From an uncultured Anaerotignum sp. (GTDB lineage: Bacteria > Bacillota > Clostridia > Lachnospirales > Anaerotignaceae): a stretch of DNA of 64,000 nucleotides. A model generated the notes under the pieces. The model worked only from the letters and a program-made list of their open reading frames with translations. It had not been told where the DNA came from and searched no databases. A program made the position numbers and the translations under genes. Shown piece after piece: positions 40,960-49,278 of the stretch. The stretch's first letter is position 1. Each line of letters starts with the position of its first letter. The stretch spans positions 1-64,000 of the forward strand of contig CAJTQX010000003.1 of assembly GCA_910578425.1 (NCBI GenBank), given 5' to 3'.

Positions 40960-41820
40960 TTAACCAATTACAGTTGCGTTTGCTGCCTCAGCAGGGATTT
41001 CAACCTCAACTGCGTTGAAGTCCTTGCAGATCATGCTGACTGCTGTTTTGCTGATTTCGATTTTTGTATCGCCTGCTGCCGCGCCTGCGCTTGCCATTGC
41101 CTGATCCATAACAGTCTGCATCATAGCTGTCATGTCCATTTCATATTTTACAACATAGCCATCCGCGTCAATCCACATGGTCAGGGGCAGGTCGCTGGAG
41201 TAGATGGCTTCCATATCTTCCGCGCTCAGGCCCATGCTTTCTACAGAGCTCAGAGCACCGCTGTCCTGAATTGCTTCTTTCATGGCATCGCCTGTCAGCA
41301 CGCCTTCGATTTTGGATGCTGTTTTGCCGTTAACATCTTCTTCGCCGGTTTTGCTGAAATCGGAGATGTTTTTCAGGTAAAGATCCATGTTGGCGTCTGC
41401 GTCATATTGTGCAAGAGCATCAGCTGTTGTGGACTGTGCATACCATGCACCGTCCATATTTATATATGTAACGAACTGGCCGTCTTTTTCTTCTGCAAAC
41501 ATCTGCATATCCTGGCTGCCCATTTCGCCCATATCCATGGACATATCCATCTGCATCTTCAAAGGATCGTTTACTGTGAGGATTTTTGCATTTGTAATCA
41601 TATCAATGCTTTCCTCGCCCATTGTCATGCCGATTTCCATGTTCATTTCTGTTGCCATGCTCTCTACGCCGGCCATTGTTTCCTGAGCCTTTGTCAAAAG
41701 TGCCTCCACATCTGTGGAATCAGAACCGCCTGCGTTGCCGCCGTTGCCGCCGCAGCCTGCTGCTGCGAACGCCATTGTCATAGCTGCCGCTACTGCTAAA
41801 AACCTTTTGCTCCATTTCAT
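40960..41820 (-). CDS. Lipoprotein, DUF6612-like, methionine-rich
   Basis: A 286-residue exported lipoprotein: signal peptide 1-22 with lipobox AAAGC at Cys 23, glycine-rich spacer, then a beta-rich domain (MNMEIGMTMGEESIDMITNA; MQMDMSMDMGEMGSQDMQMF; TYINMDGAWYAQSTT; LTMWIDADGYVVKYEMDMT) matching DUF6612/LolA-like lipoproteins. Function unknown; lipid or ligand carrier possible. AAGGAGGAGGAG precedes the ATG. A promoter with extended -10 TGCTATAGT at 41874-41882 points to high expression. Monocistronic. Confidence 0.8.
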   Translation of the reverse strand: MKWSKRFLAVAAAMTMAFAAAGCGGNGGNAGGSDSTDVEALLTKAQETMAGVESMATEMNMEIGMTMGEESIDMITNAKILTVNDPLKMQMDMSMDMGEMGSQDMQMFAEEKDGQFVTYINMDGAWYAQSTTADALAQYDADANMDLYLKNISDFSKTGEEDVNGKTASKIEGVLTGDAMKEAIQDSGALSSVESMGLSAEDMEAIYSSDLPLTMWIDADGYVVKYEMDMTAMMQTVMDQAMASAGAAAGDTKIEISKTAVSMICKDFNAVEVEIPAEAANATVIG

Positions 41821-41873
41821 AACTACTACTCCTCCTCCTTAAAAAATACACAAAAAAAATTTGTTACCTGTTT

Positions 41874-41882
41874 ACTATAGCA
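41874..41882 (-). promoter_or_regulatory. Extended -10 promoter of the lipoprotein gene
   Basis: Minus strand TGC TATAGT; no good -35. Start about 45 bases upstream of the coding region. Confidence 0.5.
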
Positions 41883-41973
41883 TAAAACTACGCAGGAGTT
41901 CTTACAAAATTCTTAATTTTTTTTTAACAAATAGAAATTTGGCGGAACCCGAAAGACGAACTGGATTTTAGCA

Positions 41974-41990
41974 GCGGGATATGGTATCAT
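41974..41990 (+). promoter_or_regulatory. Extended -10 promoter of the FAD-dependent dehydrogenase gene
   Basis: GCGGGATATGGTATCAT, nearly identical to the element before cinA (6345-6361). Weak -35. Confidence 0.5.
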
Positions 41991-42049
41991 GCACAGGAAC
42001 AGTGTCCGGTCAGAAGCCGGATCTTTCCGGATAATTTAGGAGGAATAAC

Positions 42050-43642
42050 ATGATTCGTGTTTCGGAGTTAAAGCTGCCGTTGGACGGCACAAAGGAGCAA
42101 CTGAAAAAAAAAGCGGCGCGGGCTTTGGGCGTTGTGCCAAAAGAAATGAAGGAGCTGAAAATATTCCGGCGTTCTCTGGACGCGCGGAAAAAGGATGATA
42201 TTCATTATGTGTATACGGTAGACGTTTCGCTGGAAGATGAAAGCAGGATACTGCGGCGGGCGGATGGGAAAAAGCTGGCTCCCGCGCCTGACATTGTGTA
42301 CAGGCTGCCGAAGGGCGTAAACATGCCGGAAAAGCGTCCTGTTGTTGTGGGCTTTGGTCCGGCAGGGATGTTTGCCGCTCTGCTTTTGGCAGAGATGGGG
42401 CTGCGTCCCGTTGTGCTGGAACGCGGCGGCGATGTGGAGAGCCGCAGAAAGGCGGTAGAGCAGTTTTGGGAGACGGGAAAGCTGGATACGGAGAATAACG
42501 TGCAGTTTGGTGAGGGCGGCGCGGGGACGTTTTCAGACGGCAAGCTGACGACCCGCATCAAAGACCCGCGCTGCCGCAAGGTTTTGGAGGAAATGGCAGA
42601 GGCGGGCGCGCCGGAGGAAATCCTCTGGGATGCAAAGCCGCATATCGGTACGGACCTCCTGCGGGGCGTTGTGCGGAATATACGTGAAAAAATCACTGCG
42701 CTGGGCGGCGAGGTGCGGTTTCACGCGAAGGTATCGGGTTTTGCGTGGGAGAATGGAAAGATACACGCCGTTCTTCTGGAAAACGGAGAGCAGATGGAAA
42801 CGAAGGACGTTGTGCTCGCGCTGGGGCATAGTGCGCGGGATACCTTTGAATTACTGGAACGGGAGGGCTTTGCACTGGAGCAGAAGCCCTTTGCCGTCGG
42901 TGTGCGGATTGAGCATCCGCAGGAAATGATAAACAGGGCGCAGTATGGCCAGGCGGCGGAAAACCTGCCTGCCGCCGATTACCGCCTGACGTATACGACA
43001 AAAGCGGGGAGGGGCGTTTATACCTTTTGTATGTGTCCCGGCGGAATGGTTGTTGCGGCAGCCTCGGAGGAGGGGCGGCTTGCGGTCAACGGCATGAGCC
43101 TGCACGCGCGGGACGGAGAGAATGCCAATTCTGCCCTTTTGGTGCAGGTATTTCCGGAGGATTTTGGCAGCCCTGCCCCGCTGGCAGGCATGTATTTCCA
43201 GCGGGATTTGGAGGAAAAGGCGTTTCAGGCCGGCGGCGGTGGTTATGCCGCTCCCGTTCAAAAGGTTGGCGCATTCCTCGGGATAGAAGGAAATGGAGAA
43301 GGAGTTCGGCCGACCTGCCGTCCGAATGTTACAGAGAGCAGTATGAACGATATTTTTCCGGCGTTTATAACAGATGCGCTGCGGGAGGCCCTGCCCGCGA
43401 TGGGCAGAAGGCTGAAAGGCTTTGACAGACCGGACGCTCTGCTGACTGCTGTGGAGAGCCGCAGTTCTTCCCCTGTGCGGATACTGCGGGACGAAAATGG
43501 CGAAAGTCTGCGGTTTGGCGGCATTTATCCCGCCGGAGAAGGCGCGGGCTATGCAGGTGGAATCGTGTCTGCGGCTGTGGACGGCATCGCGGCGGCAGAG
43601 CGGATTGCTGCAAAATATGGCTGGAAAAAGGCGGGACAGTGA
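42050..43642 (+). CDS. NAD(P)/FAD-dependent oxidoreductase (COG2509-type)
   Basis: A 530-residue FAD dehydrogenase. Residues 1-85 are a small ferredoxin-like domain (MIRVSELKLPLDGTKEQLKK); then VVVGFGPAGMFAALLLAEMG (97-116) binds FAD; FGEGGAGTFSDGKLTTRIKD, VLALGHSARDTFELLEREG, and near the C-terminus GIYPAGEGAGYAGGIVSAAVDGI complete the FAD site. Widespread in Firmicutes; reaction unknown. TAGGAGG lies before the ATG. Own promoter upstream; rsmD follows with a separate promoter. Confidence 0.9.
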   Translation: MIRVSELKLPLDGTKEQLKKKAARALGVVPKEMKELKIFRRSLDARKKDDIHYVYTVDVSLEDESRILRRADGKKLAPAPDIVYRLPKGVNMPEKRPVVVGFGPAGMFAALLLAEMGLRPVVLERGGDVESRRKAVEQFWETGKLDTENNVQFGEGGAGTFSDGKLTTRIKDPRCRKVLEEMAEAGAPEEILWDAKPHIGTDLLRGVVRNIREKITALGGEVRFHAKVSGFAWENGKIHAVLLENGEQMETKDVVLALGHSARDTFELLEREGFALEQKPFAVGVRIEHPQEMINRAQYGQAAENLPAADYRLTYTTKAGRGVYTFCMCPGGMVVAAASEEGRLAVNGMSLHARDGENANSALLVQVFPEDFGSPAPLAGMYFQRDLEEKAFQAGGGGYAAPVQKVGAFLGIEGNGEGVRPTCRPNVTESSMNDIFPAFITDALREALPAMGRRLKGFDRPDALLTAVESRSSSPVRILRDENGESLRFGGIYPAGEGAGYAGGIVSAAVDGIAAAERIAAKYGWKKAGQ

Positions 43643-43716
43643 CCGCCGGAGAGGCGTTTTTCGCGGTGTATTCCGAAAAATGCGATACAAAATATGGCAG
43701 AGAATCAGATTTTTTC

Positions 43717-43745
43717 TTGTTATAATGCGAAAACTCTGCTATACT
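43717..43745 (+). promoter_or_regulatory. Promoter of the rsmD-coaD operon
   Basis: TTGTTA, 17 bp, TATACT with TGC extension; start near 43752, so the ATG at 43753 is unlikely to be the start codon. Confidence 0.7.
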
Positions 43746-43788
43746 ATCACATATGCAAAGAAAAAAGCAGGACGGTGTGGTGCGGAAA

Positions 43789-44349
43789 ATGCGGATTATT
43801 GCGGGAAAAGCAAAAGGACATAAGCTGGAAACCATTGACGGGCTGGCAACCAGACCGACAACGGACAGAATTAAGGAAACGCTGTTCAATATAATTGCGT
43901 TTGACCTGCCGGACTGCCGGTTTTTGGACTTGTTTGCGGGCAGCGGTGCCATTGGTATGGAGGCATTAAGCCGCGGGGCGGAGCAGGCTGTTTTCGTGGA
44001 AAACGCCGCCCCCTGTCAGGACGTGATCGCGCGGAACCTTGCGCATACAAAGCTGGGGGAGGGCGCGCGCGTGCTCTGCATGGAGGCGTCTGCCGCGCTG
44101 GACAGGCTGGCGGAGGAAAACGCCGCGTTTGATGTGATCTATATGGACCCGCCTTATGATGCAGGGCTGGCAGAGCCTGTGCTGAAAAAAATACTGGACA
44201 AAAATCTTTTGAGCGGAGAAGGGTATGTGATTTGGGAACGTGCGGCAAAGCTCCCTTTTACGCTTCCAGCAGGATATGCCGTTCTGCGGGAAAAGGAATA
44301 TAGGACGACGGTGCTGACGTTTCTGCGCCCGGAGGATAGAACAAGATGA
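43789..44349 (+). CDS. rsmD: 16S rRNA (guanine966-N2)-methyltransferase RsmD
   Basis: A 186-residue SAM-dependent methyltransferase: MRIIAGKAKGHKLETI opening, LDLFAGSGAIGMEALSRGA as SAM motif I, and DPPYDAG motif IV. Modifies 16S rRNA. Start ATG chosen since it is the universal opening and follows the promoter; GTG 43780 and ATG 43753 are in frame. The stop overlaps the coaD ATG by four bases, as in many Firmicutes (ylbH-coaD). Confidence 0.93.
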   Translation: MRIIAGKAKGHKLETIDGLATRPTTDRIKETLFNIIAFDLPDCRFLDLFAGSGAIGMEALSRGAEQAVFVENAAPCQDVIARNLAHTKLGEGARVLCMEASAALDRLAEENAAFDVIYMDPPYDAGLAEPVLKKILDKNLLSGEGYVIWERAAKLPFTLPAGYAVLREKEYRTTVLTFLRPEDRTR

Positions 44350-44825
44350 AAAAAGCAATTTATGCAGGCAGCTTTGACCCGCTGACGCTGGGACATCTGG
44401 ATATTATTGAAAGAGCGGCGAAGTTGTTCGACTGCCTTGTGGTGGCGGTTTTGGAAAATCCAAACAAGCAATCTCTTTTCAGCGTGGAAGAGCGTAAATG
44501 CCATCTGGAAATGGCAACGGCACGGCTGGAAAATGTGGAGGTTGCTTCTTTCAAGGGGCTTCTGGCGGAATTTGCAAGGGAGATCGGCGCGACGGTCGCG
44601 GTCAGGGGGCTGCGCAATGCGGTAGATTTCGCGGCGGAATACCAGATGTACCTGATTAACCGGAAGCTGGGGCAGGAAATTGAAACGGTCTTTCTGGCGG
44701 CAGATGAGGAACATCTTTCCCTGAGCTCCACAAACGTGAAGGAAGTCGCGGTGTTCGGCGGAAATATTGATTTTATGGTACCGCAGGAAATCAAGCCGTT
44801 TATAATGGAAAAATATCAGAAGTGA
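44346..44825 (+). CDS. coaD: Phosphopantetheine adenylyltransferase CoaD
   Basis: A 159-residue CoaD: YAGSFDPLTLGHLDIIERAA contains the HxGH-type TxGH nucleotide motif, RGLRNAVDFAAEYQMYLINRKL the acceptor-binding region, and SLSSTNVKEVA the signature near the end. Adds AMP to 4'-phosphopantetheine in CoA synthesis. Directly coupled with rsmD. Confidence 0.97.
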   Translation: MKKAIYAGSFDPLTLGHLDIIERAAKLFDCLVVAVLENPNKQSLFSVEERKCHLEMATARLENVEVASFKGLLAEFAREIGATVAVRGLRNAVDFAAEYQMYLINRKLGQEIETVFLAADEEHLSLSSTNVKEVAVFGGNIDFMVPQEIKPFIMEKYQK

Positions 44826-44834
44826 GGGAAATAT

Positions 44835-45338
44835 ATGGATTCTGTACTGCAACTGTTGGATGAACTGGAGGAAGTGCTGGACAGCAGCAGGGCTGTTCCT
44901 TTCAGCAATAAAGTTTCGATTGATAAAGAGGAAATTTATGACATCATCAGCGAGATCCGTATGAAGCTCCCCAATGAGTTGAAGCAGTCCAAATGGGTCA
45001 TCGAGGAGCGGAACAAAATATTGATCGACGCGCAGCGGGAGGCCGATGAGATCGTAAAAACCGCCGAGGAGCGCGTTGTGCGCATGATTGATGAAAACGA
45101 AGTGACGAAAAAGGCATATGAGCAGGCGGCGGCGATTATTGATTCCGCGAAAAAGACTTCTAAGGAAATGCGCCTTGGCGCGATGGAATACGCGGAGGAA
45201 ATGCTGAGCGATGCGGAAAGCAAACTGAAGGAACTGAAAGCCGTCGTTTACAGCGAAAGCATAAAAACAGACGATTATTTTGCCCAGACGCTGAACGTGC
45301 TTGCGGAAAACATACAGGAACTGAAAATCGGGAAATGA
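44835..45338 (+). CDS. Coiled-coil protein resembling an ATP synthase b-type helix
   Basis: A 167-residue, mostly helical and charged protein without membrane segment (EEIYDIISEIRMKLP; ERNKILIDAQREADEIVKTAEERV; MRLGAMEYAEEMLSDAESKLKEL). Typical annotated 'ATPase' in clostridial coaD operons, but no nucleotide motif is present. Possibly a structural or cell-envelope accessory protein. AGTGAGGGAAATAT precedes the ATG. Follows coaD by nine bases. Confidence 0.7.
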   Translation: MDSVLQLLDELEEVLDSSRAVPFSNKVSIDKEEIYDIISEIRMKLPNELKQSKWVIEERNKILIDAQREADEIVKTAEERVVRMIDENEVTKKAYEQAAAIIDSAKKTSKEMRLGAMEYAEEMLSDAESKLKELKAVVYSESIKTDDYFAQTLNVLAENIQELKIGK

Positions 45339-45339
45339 T

Positions 45340-45372
45340 AAAACGGTGGGGCCCAAAAGCTTCACTGTTTTT
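45340..45372. terminator. Possible weak bidirectional terminator
   Basis: AAAACGGTG / CACTGTTTTT flanks GGGCCCAAAAGCTT between the coiled-coil gene and ylbJ, which converge here; partly overlaps the ylbJ stop region. Confidence 0.35.
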
Positions 45373-46471
45373 GTTTTCCGCGAAATGCCCAGAACAGCAC
45401 ACAGAAAAAGAACAGCAGCGGCAGAACGGAATGCGCCAGCGGAGAGGATACTGCGCCTGTAAGCAGAGAAAACGCGGGAACGGCACTTTCCGCACGGCTT
45501 TGCAGGAGCGGAAACAGGACGCGGAAAAAGAGCACGCTGAAAACGGCGTTGCAGAGCTTTGCAAAGCAGTAATCCCGCTTGGAAAAGGGGACGCCGGACA
45601 GCACGCCGAAGGTCTGCCCGAGAATGGAAAGCCCGCCAAAGGAAACAAGAAAGGCGGCGGCAGTCAGGCGTGCATGGAGCGCGTCACCGGCAGTGCTCAG
45701 GAGATACGCGCCGTTTGTCATTTCCAGCAGACCGGTGCAGATTCCCTGCAAAAAACCGGAAGAAACAGGCAGAATGGAAAACAGGCGGGAAAGCAGGCTG
45801 AAAAGACCCGACTGTTCCGCCGCCTCCGCCAGCGCGCCAAAAAGTATCATATAGCCGCCGATTTGGAAGATTGTTGTCATGGAATCGGATACGGAGGAGG
45901 AAAGCGCGTCCATTGGGGAAACGGGCGCAGCGGAAGGATAACGCCGGGCAGAGCTGCGGGACGCGCTTTTTCTGCCGAAACGCCAGAGGATACCTGTTGC
46001 CAGCGCGCCGAGGAATGCGGAAAGCAGGAGGGCATAGCCCCAGAATGGCGCGTGAAAAAATGCCGCGCCAACTGTGCCGACAAGGAAAAGAGGACCGGGG
46101 TTATTGGAAAAAACAAGGATATGTCTGGCTTCTTCTTCCGAGAGCAGTTTTTTTTCATAGAGCATGGCCGTAATTTTCGCGCCCATAGGATAGCCGGAGA
46201 GTATGCCCAGAAAAAAGGGAAAGGCGCAGATGCCGGGCAGTCCGAAAAGCGGCCTCATAACGGGACGCAAAAGACTGCCGAGCCGTTCCGCCGCGCCAAG
46301 TCGCAGCAAAAGCCCGCAGGCTGCCATAAAGGGAAACAGGGAAGGCAGAACGCGGGTGAACCAGAGGGACGCGCTTTCAGCGGAGGCAGCAAGCATAGCC
46401 GCCGGATAGCGCAGAAGGGCGAATATCAGGAAGCAGGCACATACACTGACGAGCAGGGAACTTTTTTTCAT
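45362..46471 (-). CDS. ylbJ: YlbJ-type sporulation/nucleoside-recognition membrane protein
   Basis: A 369-residue protein with about ten helices; the N-terminal signal-like helix LLVSVCACFLIFALLRYPAAML, SLWFTRVLPSLFPFMAACGLLL and FFLGILSGYPMGAKITAMLYEKKLLSEEEARHILVFSNNPGPLFLVGTVG match the YlbJ/nucleoside-recognition family. YlbJ is linked with sporulation in Bacillus. In that genus it follows coaD in the same direction; here it converges on it, the operon being rearranged. Confidence 0.85.
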   Translation of the reverse strand: MKKSSLLVSVCACFLIFALLRYPAAMLAASAESASLWFTRVLPSLFPFMAACGLLLRLGAAERLGSLLRPVMRPLFGLPGICAFPFFLGILSGYPMGAKITAMLYEKKLLSEEEARHILVFSNNPGPLFLVGTVGAAFFHAPFWGYALLLSAFLGALATGILWRFGRKSASRSSARRYPSAAPVSPMDALSSSVSDSMTTIFQIGGYMILFGALAEAAEQSGLFSLLSRLFSILPVSSGFLQGICTGLLEMTNGAYLLSTAGDALHARLTAAAFLVSFGGLSILGQTFGVLSGVPFSKRDYCFAKLCNAVFSVLFFRVLFPLLQSRAESAVPAFSLLTGAVSSPLAHSVLPLLFFFCVLFWAFRGKQKQ

Positions 46472-46783
46472 GTGGAAGGCTCCTTTCGGAGATGTTATAA
46501 AACAATCCTATGGCCGTCCGGCGGAAAACATGCATATCCTGTATGGTGAAAGCGGACGTCCATATTTGGGGGAGAAGTGGAAGAAAACACGCAAGGTATT
46601 GGAAATGTAAAAAAAATGTAAGGATTTTTAACGGAATTGCTATTGTAATTTAACGGATACTCCGTTATGATAGATGAAACTGCATTGATTGCGGGAAATG
46701 TTCTGCCGGCCAGGGCGGGGATTTTTCGCAGCCTGTGCCTGCTGTCTGGCTCAGCACGGGAGAAGTAAGGGGGCGGATACAAA
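46472..46783. other. Intergenic region before the VanW gene
   Basis: Holds the divergent starts of ylbJ and the VanW gene. Main signal is a promoter at 46643-46671 with a perfect AACGGA-TAC-TCCGTT palindrome over its -10; nothing else convincing. Confidence 0.5.
46643..46671 (+). promoter_or_regulatory. Promoter of the VanW gene with an overlapping palindrome
   Basis: TTGTAA, 17 bp, TATGAT. AACGGA-TAC-TCCGTT at 46652-46666 is a palindrome between the boxes and another AACGGA lies at 46630-46635; possible repressor site. Confidence 0.6.
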
Positions 46784-48298
46784 ATGGCGGATGAAAATAA
46801 AGTGACAGAGGTGGATTCCAAAAGCAAAAAGCTCTGGATCGCGATTCCTGTCCTGATTGCTGCGTTAGGCGCGGCAGGATTTGGATATGTCTATTTCCAA
46901 AATGAAAAAATACGGGAAGTAATGCACTCTGAGGGGATTTATCCCGGCGTGACGATTGACGGGACGGACGTTTCCGGCATGAGTACGGAGGAAGCATTGA
47001 ATCTGCTGAGCGGAAAATATACAACAGAGGTGGACGGCAAAACGCTGACACTGTATTACGATACAGAGGAATGGGAAATACCGTTTGAAGCTGTAGGCGT
47101 TGGCTATGATGTGGAAAGCGCGGTAGAAAAAGCGGAACGGCTGGGACGGGAAGGTACGGAAAAGGAACGCATGAAGGCTGTCGGCGCGCTGCTCAGGAGC
47201 GGCGAAGATATTGCGGTAGAATATACATATAACAGCACGCTGCTGGATGAAAAGCTGGCGGAGGTTGCGGAGGAATTTGACCGCGAAGCCGAGGACAGTA
47301 AAATCACCCGTGCGAACGGCGCGTTTCATATTACGGAGGAAAAGGAAGGACGCGTGATGCGGCGGGCGGAAACGGCGCGGCTTTCCGCGGCTGTGCTGGA
47401 AACACAGGAAAGCGGCAGAGCGGCGATTGCGGCAGATGTGACGCAGCCGGACGTGACATATGAGGATAACCAGAACGTAACGGATTTGATTGGTTCCTTT
47501 TCTACAAGCTATTCCAACAATGACAGAAACCGGAACAATAACCTTGAGGTGGGCTGCCGGAATATCAACGGTACGATTCTCGCGCCGGGAGAGGTATTTT
47601 CTGCCAATGAAGGGCTGGGAGAACAGACTGCCGCCGGTGGCTATAAAAATGCCGCCGTATACAACAACGGCAAGGTTGAGCCGGGGATGGCGGGCGGCGT
47701 CTGTCAGGTGACGACGACCCTTTACAACGCCGCGATTATGGCGGAACTGGAAATTGTGGAACGTCACCCGCATTCCATGACGGTGGGCTATGTGCCTCTG
47801 GGGCGCGATGCGGCGGTTGCAGGAAACTATAAAGACCTGAAGATTAAGAACAACACAGAATATCCGGTTTTGATAGAAGCATCCGCAAGCGGCGGCAAGC
47901 TGTCTATGAACATCTACGGGCATGAAACGCACAGCGCGGGCAGAAGCCTGGAATTTGAAACGGTCTACGAGGCAACGATACCTAAGCCCGCAGAAATCGT
48001 GACGGAGGACCCCGAGATGCCGGAAGGGGAACGGGAGGTTACCGCTTCGGGCAGAACAGGCTGCAAGGTCAGCGTGTATAAAAAGGTATTTGAAAATGGC
48101 AAGCAGATCAGCAAGGACTGGTTCAGCAGCTCCTCCTACCGCGCTGTGGCGGACGAGGTGAGGGTCGGCACCAAAGTGGCGGAACCTGTGGTAAGTGTGC
48201 CGGAGGAAAGCGGCTATCCCAGTTGGCTGGAGGAATACCCTTCGGATTTCTATGAGGGCTATGAGCAGAATGAAGCAGGGGAGTATCATGAGTTTTAG
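46784..48298 (+). CDS. VanW-family exported protein with peptidoglycan-binding-like domain
   Basis: A 504-residue membrane-anchored protein: anchor at 15-37 (WIAIPVLIAALGAAGFGYVYF), YoaR/PG_binding_4-like segment (about 45-220, VTIDGTDVSGMSTEEALNLL), VanW domain (about 225-390, FSTSYSNNDRNRNNNLEVGCRNINGTILAPGEVFSANEGLG; GGVCQVTTTLYNAAI), then a G5-like segment. VanW proteins occur near glycopeptide resistance genes but are widespread envelope proteins of unknown function. The TAG stop lies at the left end of a MITE-like repeat. Confidence 0.88.
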   Translation: MADENKVTEVDSKSKKLWIAIPVLIAALGAAGFGYVYFQNEKIREVMHSEGIYPGVTIDGTDVSGMSTEEALNLLSGKYTTEVDGKTLTLYYDTEEWEIPFEAVGVGYDVESAVEKAERLGREGTEKERMKAVGALLRSGEDIAVEYTYNSTLLDEKLAEVAEEFDREAEDSKITRANGAFHITEEKEGRVMRRAETARLSAAVLETQESGRAAIAADVTQPDVTYEDNQNVTDLIGSFSTSYSNNDRNRNNNLEVGCRNINGTILAPGEVFSANEGLGEQTAAGGYKNAAVYNNGKVEPGMAGGVCQVTTTLYNAAIMAELEIVERHPHSMTVGYVPLGRDAAVAGNYKDLKIKNNTEYPVLIEASASGGKLSMNIYGHETHSAGRSLEFETVYEATIPKPAEIVTEDPEMPEGEREVTASGRTGCKVSVYKKVFENGKQISKDWFSSSSYRAVADEVRVGTKVAEPVVSVPEESGYPSWLEEYPSDFYEGYEQNEAGEYHEF

Positions 48299-48391
48299 GC
48301 AGTGTCGCCATGCGTCATGTATACGTATTTCTAGCATAATTTTTTCGGAAAGGCGTGTAGGCGTGTGCAGACACTTGTGACGACACTGCCT
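48297..48391 (+). mobile_element. MITE-like element, copy 2 (95 bp)
   Basis: Perfect 11-bp terminal inverted repeats AGGCAGTGTCG / CGACACTGCCT. The left end overlaps the VanW gene's stop codon. Closely related to copy 1 (29273-29360) with a seven-base insertion (GTGTAGG-like). No coding capacity. Confidence 0.65.
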
Positions 48392-48425
48392 GAGAAAAAG
48401 AAGCCGTATGCAGGAGGCTGTAAGG

Positions 48426-49172
48426 ATGAAAATAGTATATATCGCTGTCCTTCTGTCTGCGGTATTCCTGTCAGCGGCATACAGCGAAGGGCGGCCGCCT
48501 GAAGCGGAGAAAGTGACAGGGGCGGGAAATGCGGAGGAATGCTTTTGGCTGGAACCGGTTCCTGCGGATTCCATTTCCCGGAATGTATATGACGCGCTGC
48601 GTCAGGACTGGGACGCATGGAATCAAAAAAGCGAAAAAGAAAAGATGGTTTGCAGCCAAATACCTGGATTCTGCGCGCAGAATTTCAGCGATTGGGAAGA
48701 ATGCGAGGATTTTCTGGGATTTTCCATTCCAAACCCTTTGGAGGAATGTCCCTGGCTGGAAAAAAGAAGTTATGCCAATATTCCGGACAACGTGCAGAAG
48801 GCTCCCTATATGAGGGCCACATGGACGGGAACAGAGGACGGCTATGTGAAGCATATCAGTATAAATGCTTCTTATCAGCATGAAGAGCTTGGTGTTATGC
48901 TGTCTGTTGACTTATATGGAGAAGGAGAAAAGGTGATTGTTCCGGAAGATGTGTGTCCGGTTAAACTGGGGAAACAGGATAATCTGGAAAATGAAAACAG
49001 CCTGCCGCAGATTGTTTCAGAGGCATCGGAATGGAGTGTTTCCAGCAATGCATATTGGGCAAAGGGGATGTGCCTGTACCATCTTTATGTTGTTGGGAAG
49101 CCTGATGCGCAAAAGCAGACGGAGGATATGCTGGAAACTGTCCTGAACTATTTTTTGGAGAATATACGCTGA
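48426..49172 (+). CDS. Exported hypothetical protein (248 aa)
   Basis: A 248-residue protein with an N-terminal signal peptide (MKIVYIAVLLSAVFLSAAYS, cleavage near 20), no lipobox, and a soluble domain containing several cysteines (EECFWLEPVPAD, CSQIPGFCAQN, ECPWLEKRSY) and a hydrophobic strand-rich middle (GYVKHISINASYQHEELGVMLSVDLYG). No family recognised. Start is the ATG 10 bases after AGGAGG; the preceding in-frame ATG at 48408 overlaps that site. It starts 35 bases after the MITE-like copy 2. Confidence 0.7.
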   Translation: MKIVYIAVLLSAVFLSAAYSEGRPPEAEKVTGAGNAEECFWLEPVPADSISRNVYDALRQDWDAWNQKSEKEKMVCSQIPGFCAQNFSDWEECEDFLGFSIPNPLEECPWLEKRSYANIPDNVQKAPYMRATWTGTEDGYVKHISINASYQHEELGVMLSVDLYGEGEKVIVPEDVCPVKLGKQDNLENENSLPQIVSEASEWSVSSNAYWAKGMCLYHLYVVGKPDAQKQTEDMLETVLNYFLENIR

Positions 49173-49278
49173 AAAAGCGAAGGCGTGATGAAAATAAAAA
49201 TGCGGAACCTCTGTTTCGGGGGCGGCTGGAGGCGGCCGATACCGGAACAGGGGTTTTTCGCGGAAAGGAAGACTGGAG

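Noticed and set aside
45335..46549. 404-codon plus-strand frame
   Set aside because: Antisense to ylbJ; low-complexity translation typical of an antisense frame.
46865..48574. 569-codon minus-strand frame
   Set aside because: Antisense to the VanW gene and running through the MITE-like repeat.
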